Source of the DNA: Marinobacter zhanjiangensis
GTDB lineage: Bacteria > Pseudomonadota > Gammaproteobacteria > Pseudomonadales > Oleiphilaceae
DNA length: 64,000 nt
Assembly (NCBI RefSeq): GCF_014651935.1
Contig: NZ_BMXV01000003.1
Coordinates: forward strand, 62,001 to 126,000
Direction: 5' to 3'
Every line of letters begins with the position of its first letter. Positions within the stretch are counted from its first letter, which is position 1. The notes beneath the pieces were generated by a model. It ran no database searches, was not told where the DNA came from, and saw nothing but the letters and a program-made list of their open reading frames with translations. A program made the translations under genes and the position numbers. Positions 25,546 to 34,704 of the stretch are shown here, in pieces.

Positions 25546-26709
25546 ATGACCGCTTTAGCTATTCGTCGTTTCCTTGTCTCACTTTTCCTGTTGGCCCTGC
25601 TGCCGCTGGCGGCCCAGGCCCAACAGGTGCTGATTCCGGCACCACCACAAATCAATGGCTCGTCCTATGTGCTGATGGATCCCGCCAGTGGCCATATCAT
25701 CATGGAATCCAACAGCCACGAGCGGCTACCGCCGGCCAGCCTGACCAAGATGATGACTGCCTACATCGTTGAGCGGGAACTGGATGAGGGCCGGCTGAGC
25801 CTGGACGAGATGGTGCCCATCAGCGTCAATGCCTGGAAAACCGGCGGTTCGCGGATGTTTGTGCAGGAGGGCTCACGGGTCAGTGTCGAGGACCTGCTCA
25901 AGGGTGTGATTATTCAGTCCGGTAATGATGCGTCCGTGGCTCTGGCCGAGCATGTGTCCGGTTCGGAAGGTGCTTTCGCCGATGTGATGAACCAGCAGGC
26001 CCGGTTGCTGGGCATGAACGACACCCGCTTCGAGACCGCCACCGGCCTGCCCCGGGACAACCAGTACTCCACCGCCTATGACCTGGCACTGTTGGCGGCT
26101 GCGATCATCAATGATCATCCGCAGAACTACCCGCTATACGCCGAAAAACACTTCACCTACAACAATATTCGTCAGCCCAACCGTAATTCACTGCTGTGGC
26201 GTGACCCTTCCGTGGACGGCCTGAAAACCGGTCATACCGAAGAGGCCGGTTACTGCCTGGTAGCTTCCGCCAAGCGCGACGACACCCGGCTGATCGCCGT
26301 GGTCATGGGCGCCGACAGCAGCGAGGCGCGGGCCCGGGAAATCCAGAAAATGCTCAACTTTGGTTTCCGTTACTACGAAACCGCCCGTTTGTTTGACAGT
26401 GGTGAGAGCCTGCTGGAAAGCCGGGTATGGGGGGGCGAGAAGGACCAGCTCAACCTGGGGCTGGCTTCCGACATGGTGCTGACCATTCCCCGCGGTGTCC
26501 GTGATTCCCTGAAATCGGAAGTGGAAGTGGATACGGTCATCAAGGCCCCGGTGTCCACCGGGGACGAACTGGGCACCGTGACCATCAGTTACGACGACGA
26601 AGTGCTGGCGGAGCGGCCGTTGGTGGCGATCGAACCCGTGCCGGAGGGTGGCTTCTTCAAGCGCCTGGTTGACGCGGTCAAACTCTTCTTCCACAACCTG
26701 TTCAACTGA
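25546..26709 (+). CDS. dacA: D-alanyl-D-alanine carboxypeptidase (PBP5/6 type)
   Basis: DacA trims the terminal D-Ala from pentapeptide stems in the periplasm. The 387-residue precursor has a signal peptide ending LLPLAAQA, then SXXK motif PPASLTKMMTAY, SGN motif IIQSGNDASVALAEH, and KTG motif VDGLKTGHTEEAGYCLV. The PBP5 beta domain follows, and the C-terminal FFKRLVDAVKLFFHNLF is an amphipathic helix that anchors such enzymes to the inner membrane. ATG 25546 begins the signal peptide directly; a TTG nine codons upstream (25519) is also possible. It is followed 37 bases later by the ybeD-lipB pair. Confidence 0.96.
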   Translation: MTALAIRRFLVSLFLLALLPLAAQAQQVLIPAPPQINGSSYVLMDPASGHIIMESNSHERLPPASLTKMMTAYIVERELDEGRLSLDEMVPISVNAWKTGGSRMFVQEGSRVSVEDLLKGVIIQSGNDASVALAEHVSGSEGAFADVMNQQARLLGMNDTRFETATGLPRDNQYSTAYDLALLAAAIINDHPQNYPLYAEKHFTYNNIRQPNRNSLLWRDPSVDGLKTGHTEEAGYCLVASAKRDDTRLIAVVMGADSSEARAREIQKMLNFGFRYYETARLFDSGESLLESRVWGGEKDQLNLGLASDMVLTIPRGVRDSLKSEVEVDTVIKAPVSTGDELGTVTISYDDEVLAERPLVAIEPVPEGGFFKRLVDAVKLFFHNLFN

Positions 26710-26746
26710 ACCGGTCGAGCAGACAGCAGACAGTAAGGGCCGTCAG

Positions 26747-27016
26747 ATGTCGCAACCCGAAGCCCCGAAAATCGAATTTCCCTGTGACTATGTCATCAAG
26801 GTGATTGGCAACGCCGCCCCCGACTTCACGGACTTCGTGGTCTCGGTGGTGGAGCACCATGCCCCCGGCATCCGCGACGAGCATGTGTCGGTGACCGCCA
26901 GCCGCAATGGTCGTTTCACCTCCGTGAGCCTGACCATCGTGGCCACCGGAGAGCCGCAGCTCAAAGCGCTGTTCGAGGACCTCAAGGCCAGTGGCCGGGT
27001 CCATATGGTGCTTTGA
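26747..27016 (+). CDS. ybeD: YbeD/DUF493 family protein
   Basis: An 89-residue member of the YbeD (DUF493) family: [34 protein letters not shown], then [42 protein letters not shown], matching the ACT-like fold seen in E. coli YbeD. It is predicted cytoplasmic. Its function is unknown, but it is almost always found between dacA and lipB, as here, which hints at a regulatory role linked to lipoylation. ATG 26747 follows AAGGG, and its stop overlaps the lipB start (TGATG). Confidence 0.93.
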   Translation: MSQPEAPKIEFPCDYVIKVIGNAAPDFTDFVVSVVEHHAPGIRDEHVSVTASRNGRFTSVSLTIVATGEPQLKALFEDLKASGRVHMVL

Positions 27017-27699
27017 TGGCAGAGGCCGGGTTGCCGCTGGTAGTCCGTGACCTGAGAGTGCGGCCCTACGAACCGGTGTGGAACGCGATGAAGGCGTTCA
27101 CCTCAGGGCGCGACCGGTCGGTGGCGGATGAGCTCTGGTGCGTCCAGCATCCACCGGTATACACCCAGGGCCAGGCGGGCAAGGCCGAGCATATCCTGTT
27201 CGCCGGTGATATCCCGGTGGTCCAGGCGGACCGTGGCGGGCAGGTGACCTATCACGGCCCCGGGCAACTGGTGGTGTACCTGATGATTGACCTGCCCCGG
27301 GCCGGGCTGGGTGTCCGCCAACTGGTGGACATTATCGAACAGTCGCTGGTAGCCCTGCTGGCGGAGCAGGGCATAACCGCCGCGCCACGGCCCGATGCGC
27401 CTGGCGTCTATGTGGAAGGCGCGAAAATTGCCTCGCTCGGGTTACGGGTTCGTCGCGGGTGTTCATTCCATGGTCTGGCGCTAAACGTGGACATGGACAT
27501 GGAGCCGTTTACCCGCATCAATCCCTGTGGGTTCTCGGGGTTGCCGATGTGCCAGGTCAGTGATTTCGGCCCGTCGCCCGGCCTGGATTCGCTGGCCACC
27601 CGCCTGGCCGATATTCTGGCCGATGCCCTCGGCTATGGGCCGCACAGGCTGCACCATGAACGGGAGTTGCCCGGTACCAGGCACAAGCCGGCCTCCTGA
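27016..27699 (+). CDS. lipB: Lipoyl(octanoyl) transferase
   Basis: LipB moves octanoyl from acyl carrier protein to lipoyl domains of 2-oxoacid dehydrogenases and the glycine cleavage system. The 227-residue protein has the signature [20 protein letters not shown] near residue 75, the lysine motif [24 protein letters not shown] near residue 137, and [13 protein letters not shown] with the acyl-accepting cysteine near 172. The ATG overlaps the ybeD stop. LipA, which inserts the sulfurs, is encoded separately at 51.9-52.9 kb rather than next to lipB. Confidence 0.97.
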   Translation: MAEAGLPLVVRDLRVRPYEPVWNAMKAFTSGRDRSVADELWCVQHPPVYTQGQAGKAEHILFAGDIPVVQADRGGQVTYHGPGQLVVYLMIDLPRAGLGVRQLVDIIEQSLVALLAEQGITAAPRPDAPGVYVEGAKIASLGLRVRRGCSFHGLALNVDMDMEPFTRINPCGFSGLPMCQVSDFGPSPGLDSLATRLADILADALGYGPHRLHHERELPGTRHKPAS

Positions 27700-27804
27700 G
27701 GCTGGTATCCTTTGATCGGGAAGCCGGGGCATTGTGGCACTGCTGCCCGGGCCTCTCTTCAAGTCGTCGAACAGGGTTGGTCATATCAACCCGTCAGGTG
27801 GACC

Positions 27805-29223
27805 ATGTCCGAATCCCGAAAAGGCAAAACCGTTTCCCGCATACGCACCGGCAGCTTCGAGCGCCGCCTGAGCATGACCCGGGCGGGCCTGTTCGCTGGC
27901 ACAAGGGTGGCCTCCCACATGGCCACCAGTTGGCTGTCCAGTGCGGACAAGCGTGAACAGCGCCACAAGGATATGCTGTCGAAGCAGGCAAGATTCCTGG
28001 TAGAGGAGCTGGGCCAGCTCAAGGGCAGTGTGGTCAAGATCGGCCAGATGATGGCCCTGTACGGTGAACATTTTCTGCCGGAAGAGGTCACCGAAGCGCT
28101 GCACACTCTGGAAGACCAGACCTCATCGCTGGAATGGAAGGCGGTGGAGAAGGTACTCAAGGAAGAGCTGGGAGCCGAGCGCCTGGATGAACTGGAGGTG
28201 GACCCGGAACCCATCGGTGCAGCGTCACTAGGCCAGGTGCATCGGGCTAAACGCCGTTCCGACGGGCTCGAGCTGGTACTGAAGATCCAGTATCCCGGTG
28301 TCGATCGGGCGGTGGACAGTGATCTGGATGCGGTGGCCCAGTTGCTGGCGATGGCGCGGCTGGTCTCCTTCGGGCCGGAGTTCCGCGACTGGCTGGAAGA
28401 AGTCCGTGAAATGATGCACCGGGAAGTGGACTATAACCTCGAGGCCACCACCACCGAACGGTTCCGTGAGCGGCTGGCGGATGACCCGCGCTTTGTGGTG
28501 CCGCGGGTGCTGTGGGAGTATTCCACCGCCCATATCATCGCCCAGACCTACGAGCACGGCCATTCGGTCAGTTCGGAGACGGTGCGGGCCCTGCCGGTGG
28601 AGCGTCGCAGTGAGCTGGGCCGGGCCGCGCTGGAGCTTTTCTTTGAGGAGTTGTTCGAGTGGGGGGAAATCCAGACCGACCCCAACTTCGGCAACTACCG
28701 GCTTCGAATCGCCGGCGAGCCCGGCTCTGATTATGAGCATGACCAGATCGTACTGCTGGATTTCGGTGCGGTTCAGGCCTATAGCGATGACTTCCTGGGG
28801 CCCGTTATACAGATGATCCGGGCGTCCTACGAACAGGATGTTGAAGCGGTGATCGATGGTGGTGTGAAACTTCACTTCATGAAGCGGGAATGGCCGGACG
28901 ACGTGCTCGACAAGTTCGCCCGGGTCTGCATGTCCGTACTTGAACCCCTGGCCCCAGCCGATTACGACTGGCCGGAATATGCCGTTAACGCCGACGGACA
29001 ATACCGCTGGAAGGAGAGTGACCTGCCATCCCGGGTTGCCAGGGATGCGGCCCGGTCCGCGATCAGCCGTTACTTCCAGGTGCCCCCCAAGGAGTTTGTG
29101 TTTCTCAATCGCAAGCTGATCGGTGTTTACACGTTTATTGCCGTGCTCCGGGCGGAGTTCAATGGCGAGCCTTTGCTGCGCAAGTACCTGTACAACAGAG
29201 GCCAGGACCCATCGTCGTCCTGA
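27805..29223 (+). CDS. ABC1/AarF (UbiB-like) atypical kinase family protein
   Basis: A 472-residue member of the ABC1/ADCK/UbiB atypical kinase family. Diagnostic features are the KxGQ motif in LKGSVVKIGQMMAL near residue 80, PIGAASLGQVHRAKRRSDG near residue 137 with the A-rich loop, a lysine in LVLKIQYPG, the catalytic-loop equivalent QTDPNFGNYRL (canonical HADPHPGN is altered) and DFGAVQ. E. coli UbiB supports ubiquinone synthesis, but this protein lacks the two C-terminal membrane helices of UbiB and is not in a ubi operon, so it may be a paralogue with another lipid-linked role. ATG 27805 follows AGGTGG. Confidence 0.82.
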   Translation: MSESRKGKTVSRIRTGSFERRLSMTRAGLFAGTRVASHMATSWLSSADKREQRHKDMLSKQARFLVEELGQLKGSVVKIGQMMALYGEHFLPEEVTEALHTLEDQTSSLEWKAVEKVLKEELGAERLDELEVDPEPIGAASLGQVHRAKRRSDGLELVLKIQYPGVDRAVDSDLDAVAQLLAMARLVSFGPEFRDWLEEVREMMHREVDYNLEATTTERFRERLADDPRFVVPRVLWEYSTAHIIAQTYEHGHSVSSETVRALPVERRSELGRAALELFFEELFEWGEIQTDPNFGNYRLRIAGEPGSDYEHDQIVLLDFGAVQAYSDDFLGPVIQMIRASYEQDVEAVIDGGVKLHFMKREWPDDVLDKFARVCMSVLEPLAPADYDWPEYAVNADGQYRWKESDLPSRVARDAARSAISRYFQVPPKEFVFLNRKLIGVYTFIAVLRAEFNGEPLLRKYLYNRGQDPSSS

Positions 29224-29356
29224 TCCCACAGGAAAGTACCCGGGGTGAGCGTTATGACAGATACCTATAACGGTCATTCAAACCATTAACTGTGCGTATT
29301 GGTACGCGGATGTCATGATCGACATGAGTCAATGACAGACGAATCGGAGGTTTTTC

Positions 29357-29605
29357 TTGGACAAGGTAACCATTTACGGGCGCATGAGTTGCGGCTTTTG
29401 CGCCATGGCCCGTCAGCTCTGTGACCAGAAAGGTTTCGAACACGAGTTTGTCGACATGCCTGCCCTGGGCCTGAGCAAGGAGGACGTCGCTGACAAGATC
29501 GGTCATCCCGTCCGAACTGTGCCCCAGATTCTCGTTGGCAATGAGTATGTGGGCGGTTTTGATGAGTTCTCGCGGTATGTGGTGAGCCGGTCAGGGCAAG
29601 CCTGA
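29357..29605 (+). CDS. Glutaredoxin, TTG start
   Basis: An 82-residue thioredoxin-fold oxidoreductase of the glutaredoxin family that uses glutathione to reduce disulfides. It begins MDKVTIYGRMSCGFCAMARQLC, with the redox-active CGFC at 12-15, and has the glutathione-binding TVPQILVGNEYVGGFDEF with the cis-proline. It is predicted cytoplasmic. A TTG start at 29357 is required because the next ATG would fall inside the active-site region; it is supported by a strong CGGAGG ribosome site six bases upstream. It is convergent with pfp across a perfect hairpin. Confidence 0.92.
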   Translation: MDKVTIYGRMSCGFCAMARQLCDQKGFEHEFVDMPALGLSKEDVADKIGHPVRTVPQILVGNEYVGGFDEFSRYVVSRSGQA

Positions 29606-29640
29606 GGTATGCCGCAACCGTGAGGCTGCCGGCACGTTGA

Positions 29641-29675
29641 ACCGGCCCCGTTGGCTACCTGCTCACGGGGCCGGT
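29641..29675. terminator. Perfect 11-bp hairpin between glutaredoxin and pfp
   Basis: ACCGGCCCCGT (29641-29651) is exactly complementary to ACGGGGCCGGT (29665-29675) with a 13-base loop. It lies between two convergent genes and just touches the pfp end. Neither flank has a clear T-run, so termination would rely on the stem alone. Confidence 0.55.
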
Positions 29676-29679
29676 GCAC

Positions 29680-30942
29680 TCACACTTCGAACGGTGTTTT
29701 CAGCTTCTTTTCAGCCATTACATGCTTCAGCTCAGCCACCTTCGGGATGCCGTTCTCGAACGGTGGGAAGGCTTCTCCTTCGATCAGTGGCTGCAGATAC
29801 TCGCGGCAGTCCTCGGTAATGCCGAATCCGTCATCGGTGATGAAGTGGATCGGCATTTTCTTTTCCTGGTTGGCGACGTCGCTCAACGGCGCTTCGCCAA
29901 TATGCCAGCGGTAGGGGCTGGACTGCTCACGCACAATAATGGGCATCACAGCCTGCTTGCCAGCCAGGGCCATTTCCACGGCCTTCTGGCCCACGGTGTA
30001 GGCATGCTCCACGTCAACGGCGGATGCAATATGGCGTGCTGAGCGCTGCAGGTAGTCGGCCACGGCCCAGTGGAACTTGTAGCCCAGGGCCTGTTTGACC
30101 ATGTTGGCCAGGGAGGGGGCTACGCCACCCAGCTGGGTATGGCCGAACGCATCCTTGCCGCCGGCATCGGCGACAAAACGGCCATCCTCGTACTGGGCAC
30201 CTTCGGAAGCCACCACCACGCAGTAACCGCAGTCCTTCACGGATTGCTCCACACGCGCCAGGAAGGCTTCACGGTCGAAGGGAATTTCCGGGAACAGGAT
30301 AATGTGAGGTGGCTCGCCCCGACCTTTGCCGGCCATTCCGCCCGAGGCGGCAATCCAGCCCGCATGACGACCCATGACCTCGAGGATGAATACCTTGGTG
30401 GAGGACTCGCACATGGACTTGATGTCCAGGCTCGCCTCCATGGTGGAGGTGGCCACATACTTGGCCACAGAGCCGAACCCGGGGCAGCAGTCGGTGAAGG
30501 GCAGGTCGTTGTCGACAGTCTTGGGTACCCCGATACAGGTGATGGGGTAGCCCATCTTTTCGGAAATCTGGGATACCTTGAAGGCCGTATCCTGGGAGTC
30601 GCCGCCGCCGTTGTAGAAGAAGTAGCCGATGTCATGGGCACGGAACACTTCCACCAGGCGTTCGTACTCACGGCGGTTCTCGGTCAGGTTCTTCATCTTG
30701 TAGCGGCAGGATCCGAACGCTCCCCCCGGGGTGTGCATGAGCGCCCGGATGGCGTCATCGGATTCCTCGGTGGTGTCAATCAGTTCTTCCCTGAGGGCCC
30801 CGATAATGCCATTGCGACCGGCGTAGACCTTGCCGATCTGATCCGGATGCTTGCGGGCGGTTTCGATCACCCCGCAGGCACTGGCATTGATGACAGCGGT
30901 AACACCACCGGACTGGGCGTAGAACGCGTTCTTGATAGCCAT
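29680..30942 (-). CDS. pfp: 6-phosphofructokinase, probably pyrophosphate-dependent
   Basis: Phosphorylates fructose-6-phosphate to the 1,6-bisphosphate (reversibly if PPi-linked). The 420-residue protein starts MAIKNAFYAQSGGVTAVINAS. Two sites separate PPi from ATP enzymes. The first is GGGDSQDT near residue 116, where ATP enzymes have GGDGS. The second is GVPKTVDNDL near 142, with the lysine found in PPi enzymes where ATP types have glycine. EVMGRHAGWIA near residue 190 binds the sugar phosphate. The assignment to the PPi type is from these residues only. It is divergent from mpl across 235 bases and may serve gluconeogenesis as well as glycolysis. Confidence 0.9.
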   Translation of the reverse strand: MAIKNAFYAQSGGVTAVINASACGVIETARKHPDQIGKVYAGRNGIIGALREELIDTTEESDDAIRALMHTPGGAFGSCRYKMKNLTENRREYERLVEVFRAHDIGYFFYNGGGDSQDTAFKVSQISEKMGYPITCIGVPKTVDNDLPFTDCCPGFGSVAKYVATSTMEASLDIKSMCESSTKVFILEVMGRHAGWIAASGGMAGKGRGEPPHIILFPEIPFDREAFLARVEQSVKDCGYCVVVASEGAQYEDGRFVADAGGKDAFGHTQLGGVAPSLANMVKQALGYKFHWAVADYLQRSARHIASAVDVEHAYTVGQKAVEMALAGKQAVMPIIVREQSSPYRWHIGEAPLSDVANQEKKMPIHFITDDGFGITEDCREYLQPLIEGEAFPPFENGIPKVAELKHVMAEKKLKTPFEV

Positions 30943-31177
30943 CTTGGGCTAGAGCCTCCTGCTGGTTGGACACTGGATTCGGATGTGTGACGAGAGGGTC
31001 CCCGTCGGACAGCTTATGGGGGCGAATGATACGTGAATCTGCCACAGTTTTCATGACGGGCTGCTTGACGGAAACTGACGTATACGGGACTCTTGTGGGC
31101 CTCCATCCACCGCTATACTGCAGGCGTGGACCACACTTCATGCTATGGCAGCATTGACCGAGGGCTTCTGACGCATT

Positions 31178-32578
31178 ATGCACATCCATATTCTGGGAAT
31201 CTGCGGTACCTTCATGGGTAGCCTGGCGGTACTGGCAAGAGAGCTGGGGCACAAGGTGACCGGGTCGGACCATGGGGTCTACCCGCCCATGAGTACTCAG
31301 CTGGAAGCCCAGGGTATCGAGCTGATGGAAGGCTACCGGCCGGAGAACCTCAAGCCGGCACCGGATCTGGTGCTGATCGGCAACGCCATGTCCCGGGGCA
31401 ACCCCGAGGTGGAGGCGGTGCTCAACCGCAACCTGGACTACACGTCCGGGCCCGAATGGCTGTCCCGCGAGGTGCTCAGGGATCGCTGGGTGCTGGCGCT
31501 GGCTGGTACCCATGGCAAGACCACGACCACGTCCATGCTGTTGTGGATCCTGGAGCAGTGCGGTTTTGAGGCAGGCTACCTCGTCGGTGGTGTGCCGCAG
31601 GATTTCCCCGTGTCCGCCCGCCTGGGCAACAGCGATTTCTTTGTGATTGAAGCGGATGAATACGACAGCGCGTTCTTCGACAAGCGCTCCAAGTTCGTCC
31701 ACTACCGCCCGCATACCTGTGTCCTCAATAACCTGGAATTCGACCACGCCGATATTTTCGACGATGTCGAAGCCATCGAGCGCCAGTTCCATCACCTGGT
31801 GCGCACGGTACCGTCGAAGGGTATGATCATCCGGCCCGCCATTGACGGTCATCTGGACAAGGCTCTGGAAATGGGCTGCTGGAGTCCGGTGCAGACTACC
31901 GCTATCGGCAGTGAGGCCGCTGCTCCGAACTGGCGAGCAGAATTGCTGGCGGATGATGGTTCGAGCTTCATGCTGATCCATCATGAGCAGCCGATCGCCA
32001 CCGTGAACTGGAAGATGACCGGCCTGCACAATGTTCGCAACGCCCTGTCCGCTATCGCCGCGGCCCGCCATGTGGGCGTCACCCCGGACCATGCCGTATC
32101 TGCCCTCAATCGCTTTGGTGGGGTCAAGCGACGGATGGAGTTGCTGGCGGACATCAGCGGCGTCAGGGTCTACGACGATTTTGCCCATCACCCCACTGCC
32201 ATTGCCACTACGCTGGACGGTCTGCGCCATCAGGTGGGCGACGAGCGGATCATCGCCCTGGTCGAGCCCCGCTCCAATACCATGCAGCAGGGCGTGCACC
32301 GGGAACGGCTGCTGGCCAGCGCGGACCTGGCCGACCGGGTGATCTGGGCGAATATGGGCAAGTCCCGGTGGCTGACGTCGCTGATGGCGGAATACCACGA
32401 CAGCGGCGGTGACCCTGACCGCCATCAGAGTGACGACACCATAGACGGTCTGGTGCGGCGGGTGCTGGCAGAGGTGTCCGGCCCCTGCCACGTGGTGGTC
32501 ATGAGCAACGGCGGTTTCGGTGGAATTCACCAGCGCCTGATTGCCGGGCTGGAGGAGAAAGCCGCCAATGGCGACTGA
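31178..32578 (+). CDS. mpl: UDP-MurNAc:L-Ala-D-Glu-meso-DAP ligase
   Basis: Mpl recycles cell-wall tripeptide by ligating it to UDP-N-acetylmuramic acid. The 466-residue protein starts [17 protein letters not shown] with a Rossmann-like motif, and has the Mur ligase ATP loop [14 protein letters not shown] near residue 112, [36 protein letters not shown] and [18 protein letters not shown] DDFAHHPTA near 330. This set identifies Mpl rather than MurC. It overlaps ubiX by eleven bases. A weak TATACT at 31114-31119 may be its -10. Confidence 0.96.
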   Translation: MHIHILGICGTFMGSLAVLARELGHKVTGSDHGVYPPMSTQLEAQGIELMEGYRPENLKPAPDLVLIGNAMSRGNPEVEAVLNRNLDYTSGPEWLSREVLRDRWVLALAGTHGKTTTTSMLLWILEQCGFEAGYLVGGVPQDFPVSARLGNSDFFVIEADEYDSAFFDKRSKFVHYRPHTCVLNNLEFDHADIFDDVEAIERQFHHLVRTVPSKGMIIRPAIDGHLDKALEMGCWSPVQTTAIGSEAAAPNWRAELLADDGSSFMLIHHEQPIATVNWKMTGLHNVRNALSAIAAARHVGVTPDHAVSALNRFGGVKRRMELLADISGVRVYDDFAHHPTAIATTLDGLRHQVGDERIIALVEPRSNTMQQGVHRERLLASADLADRVIWANMGKSRWLTSLMAEYHDSGGDPDRHQSDDTIDGLVRRVLAEVSGPCHVVVMSNGGFGGIHQRLIAGLEEKAANGD

Positions 32579-33194
32579 GGCTCGTACGATCAATCTCGCC
32601 CTGACCGGGGCTTCCGGCGCCCAGTACGGGTTGCGCTTACTGCAGTGTCTGGTGGCCAGGGGCTGCCGGGTTAACGTCATGGTCAGCAAGGCCGCCCGGG
32701 TGGTACTGGCGACTGAAACCGACGTCCGGCTGCCGGGCTCTACCAGCGGGTCACTGGCTGCTCTCCAGACTTATACCGGCGCAACAGATGGCCAGTTGAG
32801 AGTATTCGGGCATGAGGACTGGTTCGCCCCGCCGGCGTCTGGTTCCGGCGAGCAGTCGCCCCTGGTAATCTGCCCTTGCAGTACCGGCACCTTGTCGGCC
32901 CTGGCCACCGGCGCCAGTGATAACCTGATCGAGCGGGCTGGCGACGTAGCGCTGAAAGAGCGTCGTCAACTGATCCTGGTGCCCCGGGAAGCGCCCTATT
33001 CGGAGGTACACCTGGAAAACATGCTCAGGCTGACCCGCATGGGCGCCGTCATCATGCCCGCCAGTCCCGGTTTTTATCACCGCCCTGAGTCGGTGGACGA
33101 CCTGGTGGACTTCATTGTCGCCCGGTTGCTGGACCATCTGGGCCTGCCCCAGGATCTTGTGCCCCGCTGGGGTGAGGGGCGCGCGGATGCTTGA
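32568..33194 (+). CDS. ubiX: Flavin prenyltransferase UbiX
   Basis: UbiX prenylates FMN with dimethylallyl phosphate to make the cofactor of the UbiD decarboxylase in ubiquinone synthesis. The 208-residue protein begins with the flavin-binding [21 protein letters not shown], and shows [44 protein letters not shown], diagnostic for the family. ATG 32568 is preceded by GGAGGAG; an earlier in-frame TTG lies inside mpl. It overlaps mpl (11 bases) and the MscS gene (8 bases). UbiD is not in this window. Confidence 0.96.
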   Translation: MATEARTINLALTGASGAQYGLRLLQCLVARGCRVNVMVSKAARVVLATETDVRLPGSTSGSLAALQTYTGATDGQLRVFGHEDWFAPPASGSGEQSPLVICPCSTGTLSALATGASDNLIERAGDVALKERRQLILVPREAPYSEVHLENMLRLTRMGAVIMPASPGFYHRPESVDDLVDFIVARLLDHLGLPQDLVPRWGEGRADA

Positions 33195-34083
33195 GCAGTT
33201 CTCGGCGGCCATTCAGCAGGTCAATGTGTCCATGCCATCGCTGCGTCTTCTGGTTACCACGTTGGCGTTGCTGCTGATTACGCTGCTTGCCCGTGCTGTG
33301 CTGTCGAGGCTGATCCGGACCAACATCCAGTCCACGGAATTGCGCCGCAAATGGCTGGTGCAGACCCGCAACGGCCTGATCCTGATTTTCCTGCTCGGGC
33401 TGGTGCTTATCTGGGGCCAGGAGCTACGCACTCTGGCCCTGTCCATTGTCGCCATTGCCGTGGCCTTTGTGGTGGCAACCAAGGAGCTGATTCTGTGCTT
33501 CATCGGCTCGCTGGTGAAAGGCGGAGCCCGTTCGTTTGATATTGGCGATCGCATTCAGGTAAAGGATTTTCGTGGCGATGTCATTGATCAGAACCTGCTG
33601 GCCACCACTATTATGGAAGTGGGGCCGGGGAAGCTGAGTCACCAGCGCACCGGCCGCGCCACGGTGATTCCCAACTCCCTGTTCGTGTCAGAGCCGGTGA
33701 TCAACGAAACATTTGCCGCGGACTACGTGCTGCACGTGTTTACCGTACCGTTCAGGCGCGAAGATAACTGGCAGTTGGCGCAGCAGGTGTTACTGCAGGT
33801 TGCCCGTGCCCAGTGTGAGCCCTACCTGGAATCCGCCCGCAAGTACATGCGCCGCCTGGGCGAGCGACGGGGTCTGGAGGTGCCGGTGGTGGATCCGCGG
33901 GTCAGTATACAGGTGCCGGTTGCCGAAGAAATCCATCTGGTGGTGCGCTTTCCCTGCCGGCCAGGCCAGCGCAGTGCGATTGAGCAGAGCATTCTGTGGG
34001 AAGCGTTCGGGAACAACGATTTTCTGCCGACCGGTAAGAGTATCGGGAAGACGGGCGAATCCGTCACCCATTCGATGGAGTAA
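33187..34083 (+). CDS. Small-conductance mechanosensitive channel (MscS family)
   Basis: A 298-residue MscS-like channel that would open under membrane tension and release solutes on osmotic downshock. Three membrane spans occur at about 20-35, 60-75 and 78-110. The pore-lining third span is continued by [30 protein letters not shown], the typical start of the beta domain, followed by [19 protein letters not shown] cytoplasmic domain completes the chain. ATG 33187 overlaps ubiX by eight bases. The gene is convergent with tRNA-Leu, with about 120 bases between them and nothing else visible there. Confidence 0.9.
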   Translation: MLEQFSAAIQQVNVSMPSLRLLVTTLALLLITLLARAVLSRLIRTNIQSTELRRKWLVQTRNGLILIFLLGLVLIWGQELRTLALSIVAIAVAFVVATKELILCFIGSLVKGGARSFDIGDRIQVKDFRGDVIDQNLLATTIMEVGPGKLSHQRTGRATVIPNSLFVSEPVINETFAADYVLHVFTVPFRREDNWQLAQQVLLQVARAQCEPYLESARKYMRRLGERRGLEVPVVDPRVSIQVPVAEEIHLVVRFPCRPGQRSAIEQSILWEAFGNNDFLPTGKSIGKTGESVTHSME

Positions 34084-34204
34084 CGCCGGGGCGGAGTTGC
34101 TTGCCGATAAGCGGATTGCGGCCTGGACAGGTCGTCCTGATCGTTGCCCGGATCTGGCTTTGGCGCGAGAGGATTTCTGAAAGGCCATTTCCTGGGGAAG
34201 GAAA

Positions 34205-34291
34205 TGGTGCCGAGGAGAGGACTTGAACCTCCACGGGGTTGCCCCCACTAGCACCTGAAGCTAGCGTGTCTACCAATTTCACCACCTCGGC
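34205..34291 (-). tRNA. tRNA-Leu (anticodon CAG)
   Basis: On the minus strand the 87-base gene starts GCCGAGGTGGTGAAATTGG and ends CCTCGGCACCA, with CCA encoded. The acceptor stem GCCGAGG/CCTCGGC is perfect, the anticodon stem CTAGC/GCTAG closes the loop TTCAGGT giving anticodon CAG, the long variable arm GGGGGCAACCCC marks a class II tRNA, and the T arm has GGTTCAAGTCC. It reads CUG codons, the commonest leucine codon in this genome by inspection. Confidence 0.97.
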
Positions 34292-34311
34292 AGGTGACTA
34301 CAGCTTTAGCT

Positions 34312-34339
34312 ATCCTACTGAATTCCTGTTCGAATTCAA
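34312..34339 (-). promoter_or_regulatory. Candidate promoter of tRNA-Leu
   Basis: On the minus strand TTGAAT (34334-34339) and TAGGAT (34312-34317) are separated by 16 bases and lie about 20 bases before the mature 5' end, suitable for a short precursor. Confidence 0.4.
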
Positions 34340-34573
34340 GCTTGTTGCTGCTGGCCAAGGGAAGGCCCCTCAACCGATGGCGCGTACTTTAATAATTCGT
34401 TTCGGGGCTGTCAAACATTTTTTGTGCCCGAGGGGTAAAATTTCGGGGGTGCCGACTCCATAGGGGTGATCCCTTAAAAGCGATTTCGGGTCATGGTTAG
34501 GTAGGGAAGGGCTCGGGGCGTTATACTCCCGGAACATTCATGCCAGATCCGACGTCCTGTCATTATCTCGTCT

Positions 34574-34636
34574 GTCCGGGTAATTCGACAGGGTTCTGAC
34601 CATTACGGTTGCAGAACCTTGCCGAATTAACCGGAC
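34574..34636. repeat. Stem-loop element C with GTCCGGGTAATTCG-type ends
   Basis: A 63-base element bounded by GTCCGGGTAATTCG (34574-34587) and CGAATTAACCGGAC (34623-34636), complementary at 13 of 14 positions, with an inner 7-bp hairpin GGTTCTG/CAGAACC. It lies about 68 bases upstream of the rnr start and, if transcribed from the 34522 site, would be in the rnr leader. Its ends resemble elements A and B. Confidence 0.6.
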
Positions 34637-34704
34637 ATCAGATGGGGCGTCCGGGTTCTGGTTGCCGAATATGTGTCGGCATTGACCAGAGGATACAGCG
34701 AAAT

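Larger units (their letters stand above)
34292..34704. other. 413-base gap: tRNA promoter, rnr promoter candidate and stem-loop element C
   Basis: The gap between divergent tRNA-Leu and rnr is AT-richer than its surroundings. It holds the tRNA promoter at its left end, a TATACT hexamer at 34522-34527 as the best -10 for rnr, and repeat element C at 34574-34636. I see no open frame with a ribosome site and no other RNA gene. Confidence 0.5.

Noticed and set aside
27712-27804. Upstream extension of the ABC1 kinase gene to 27712
   Set aside because: The added residues are unconserved in type and ATG 27805 has its own AGGTGG site.
29253-29288. An 11-codon ATG frame (MTDTYNGHSNH) before the glutaredoxin gene
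   Set aside because: Too short to judge, no attenuator-like structure, and chance occurrence is likely.
30776-32689. A 637-codon open frame on the minus strand across mpl and part of pfp
   Set aside because: It lies opposite mpl and overlaps pfp and ubiX; its His/Gln/Gly-rich composition is typical of a GC-rich antisense frame and it matches no family.
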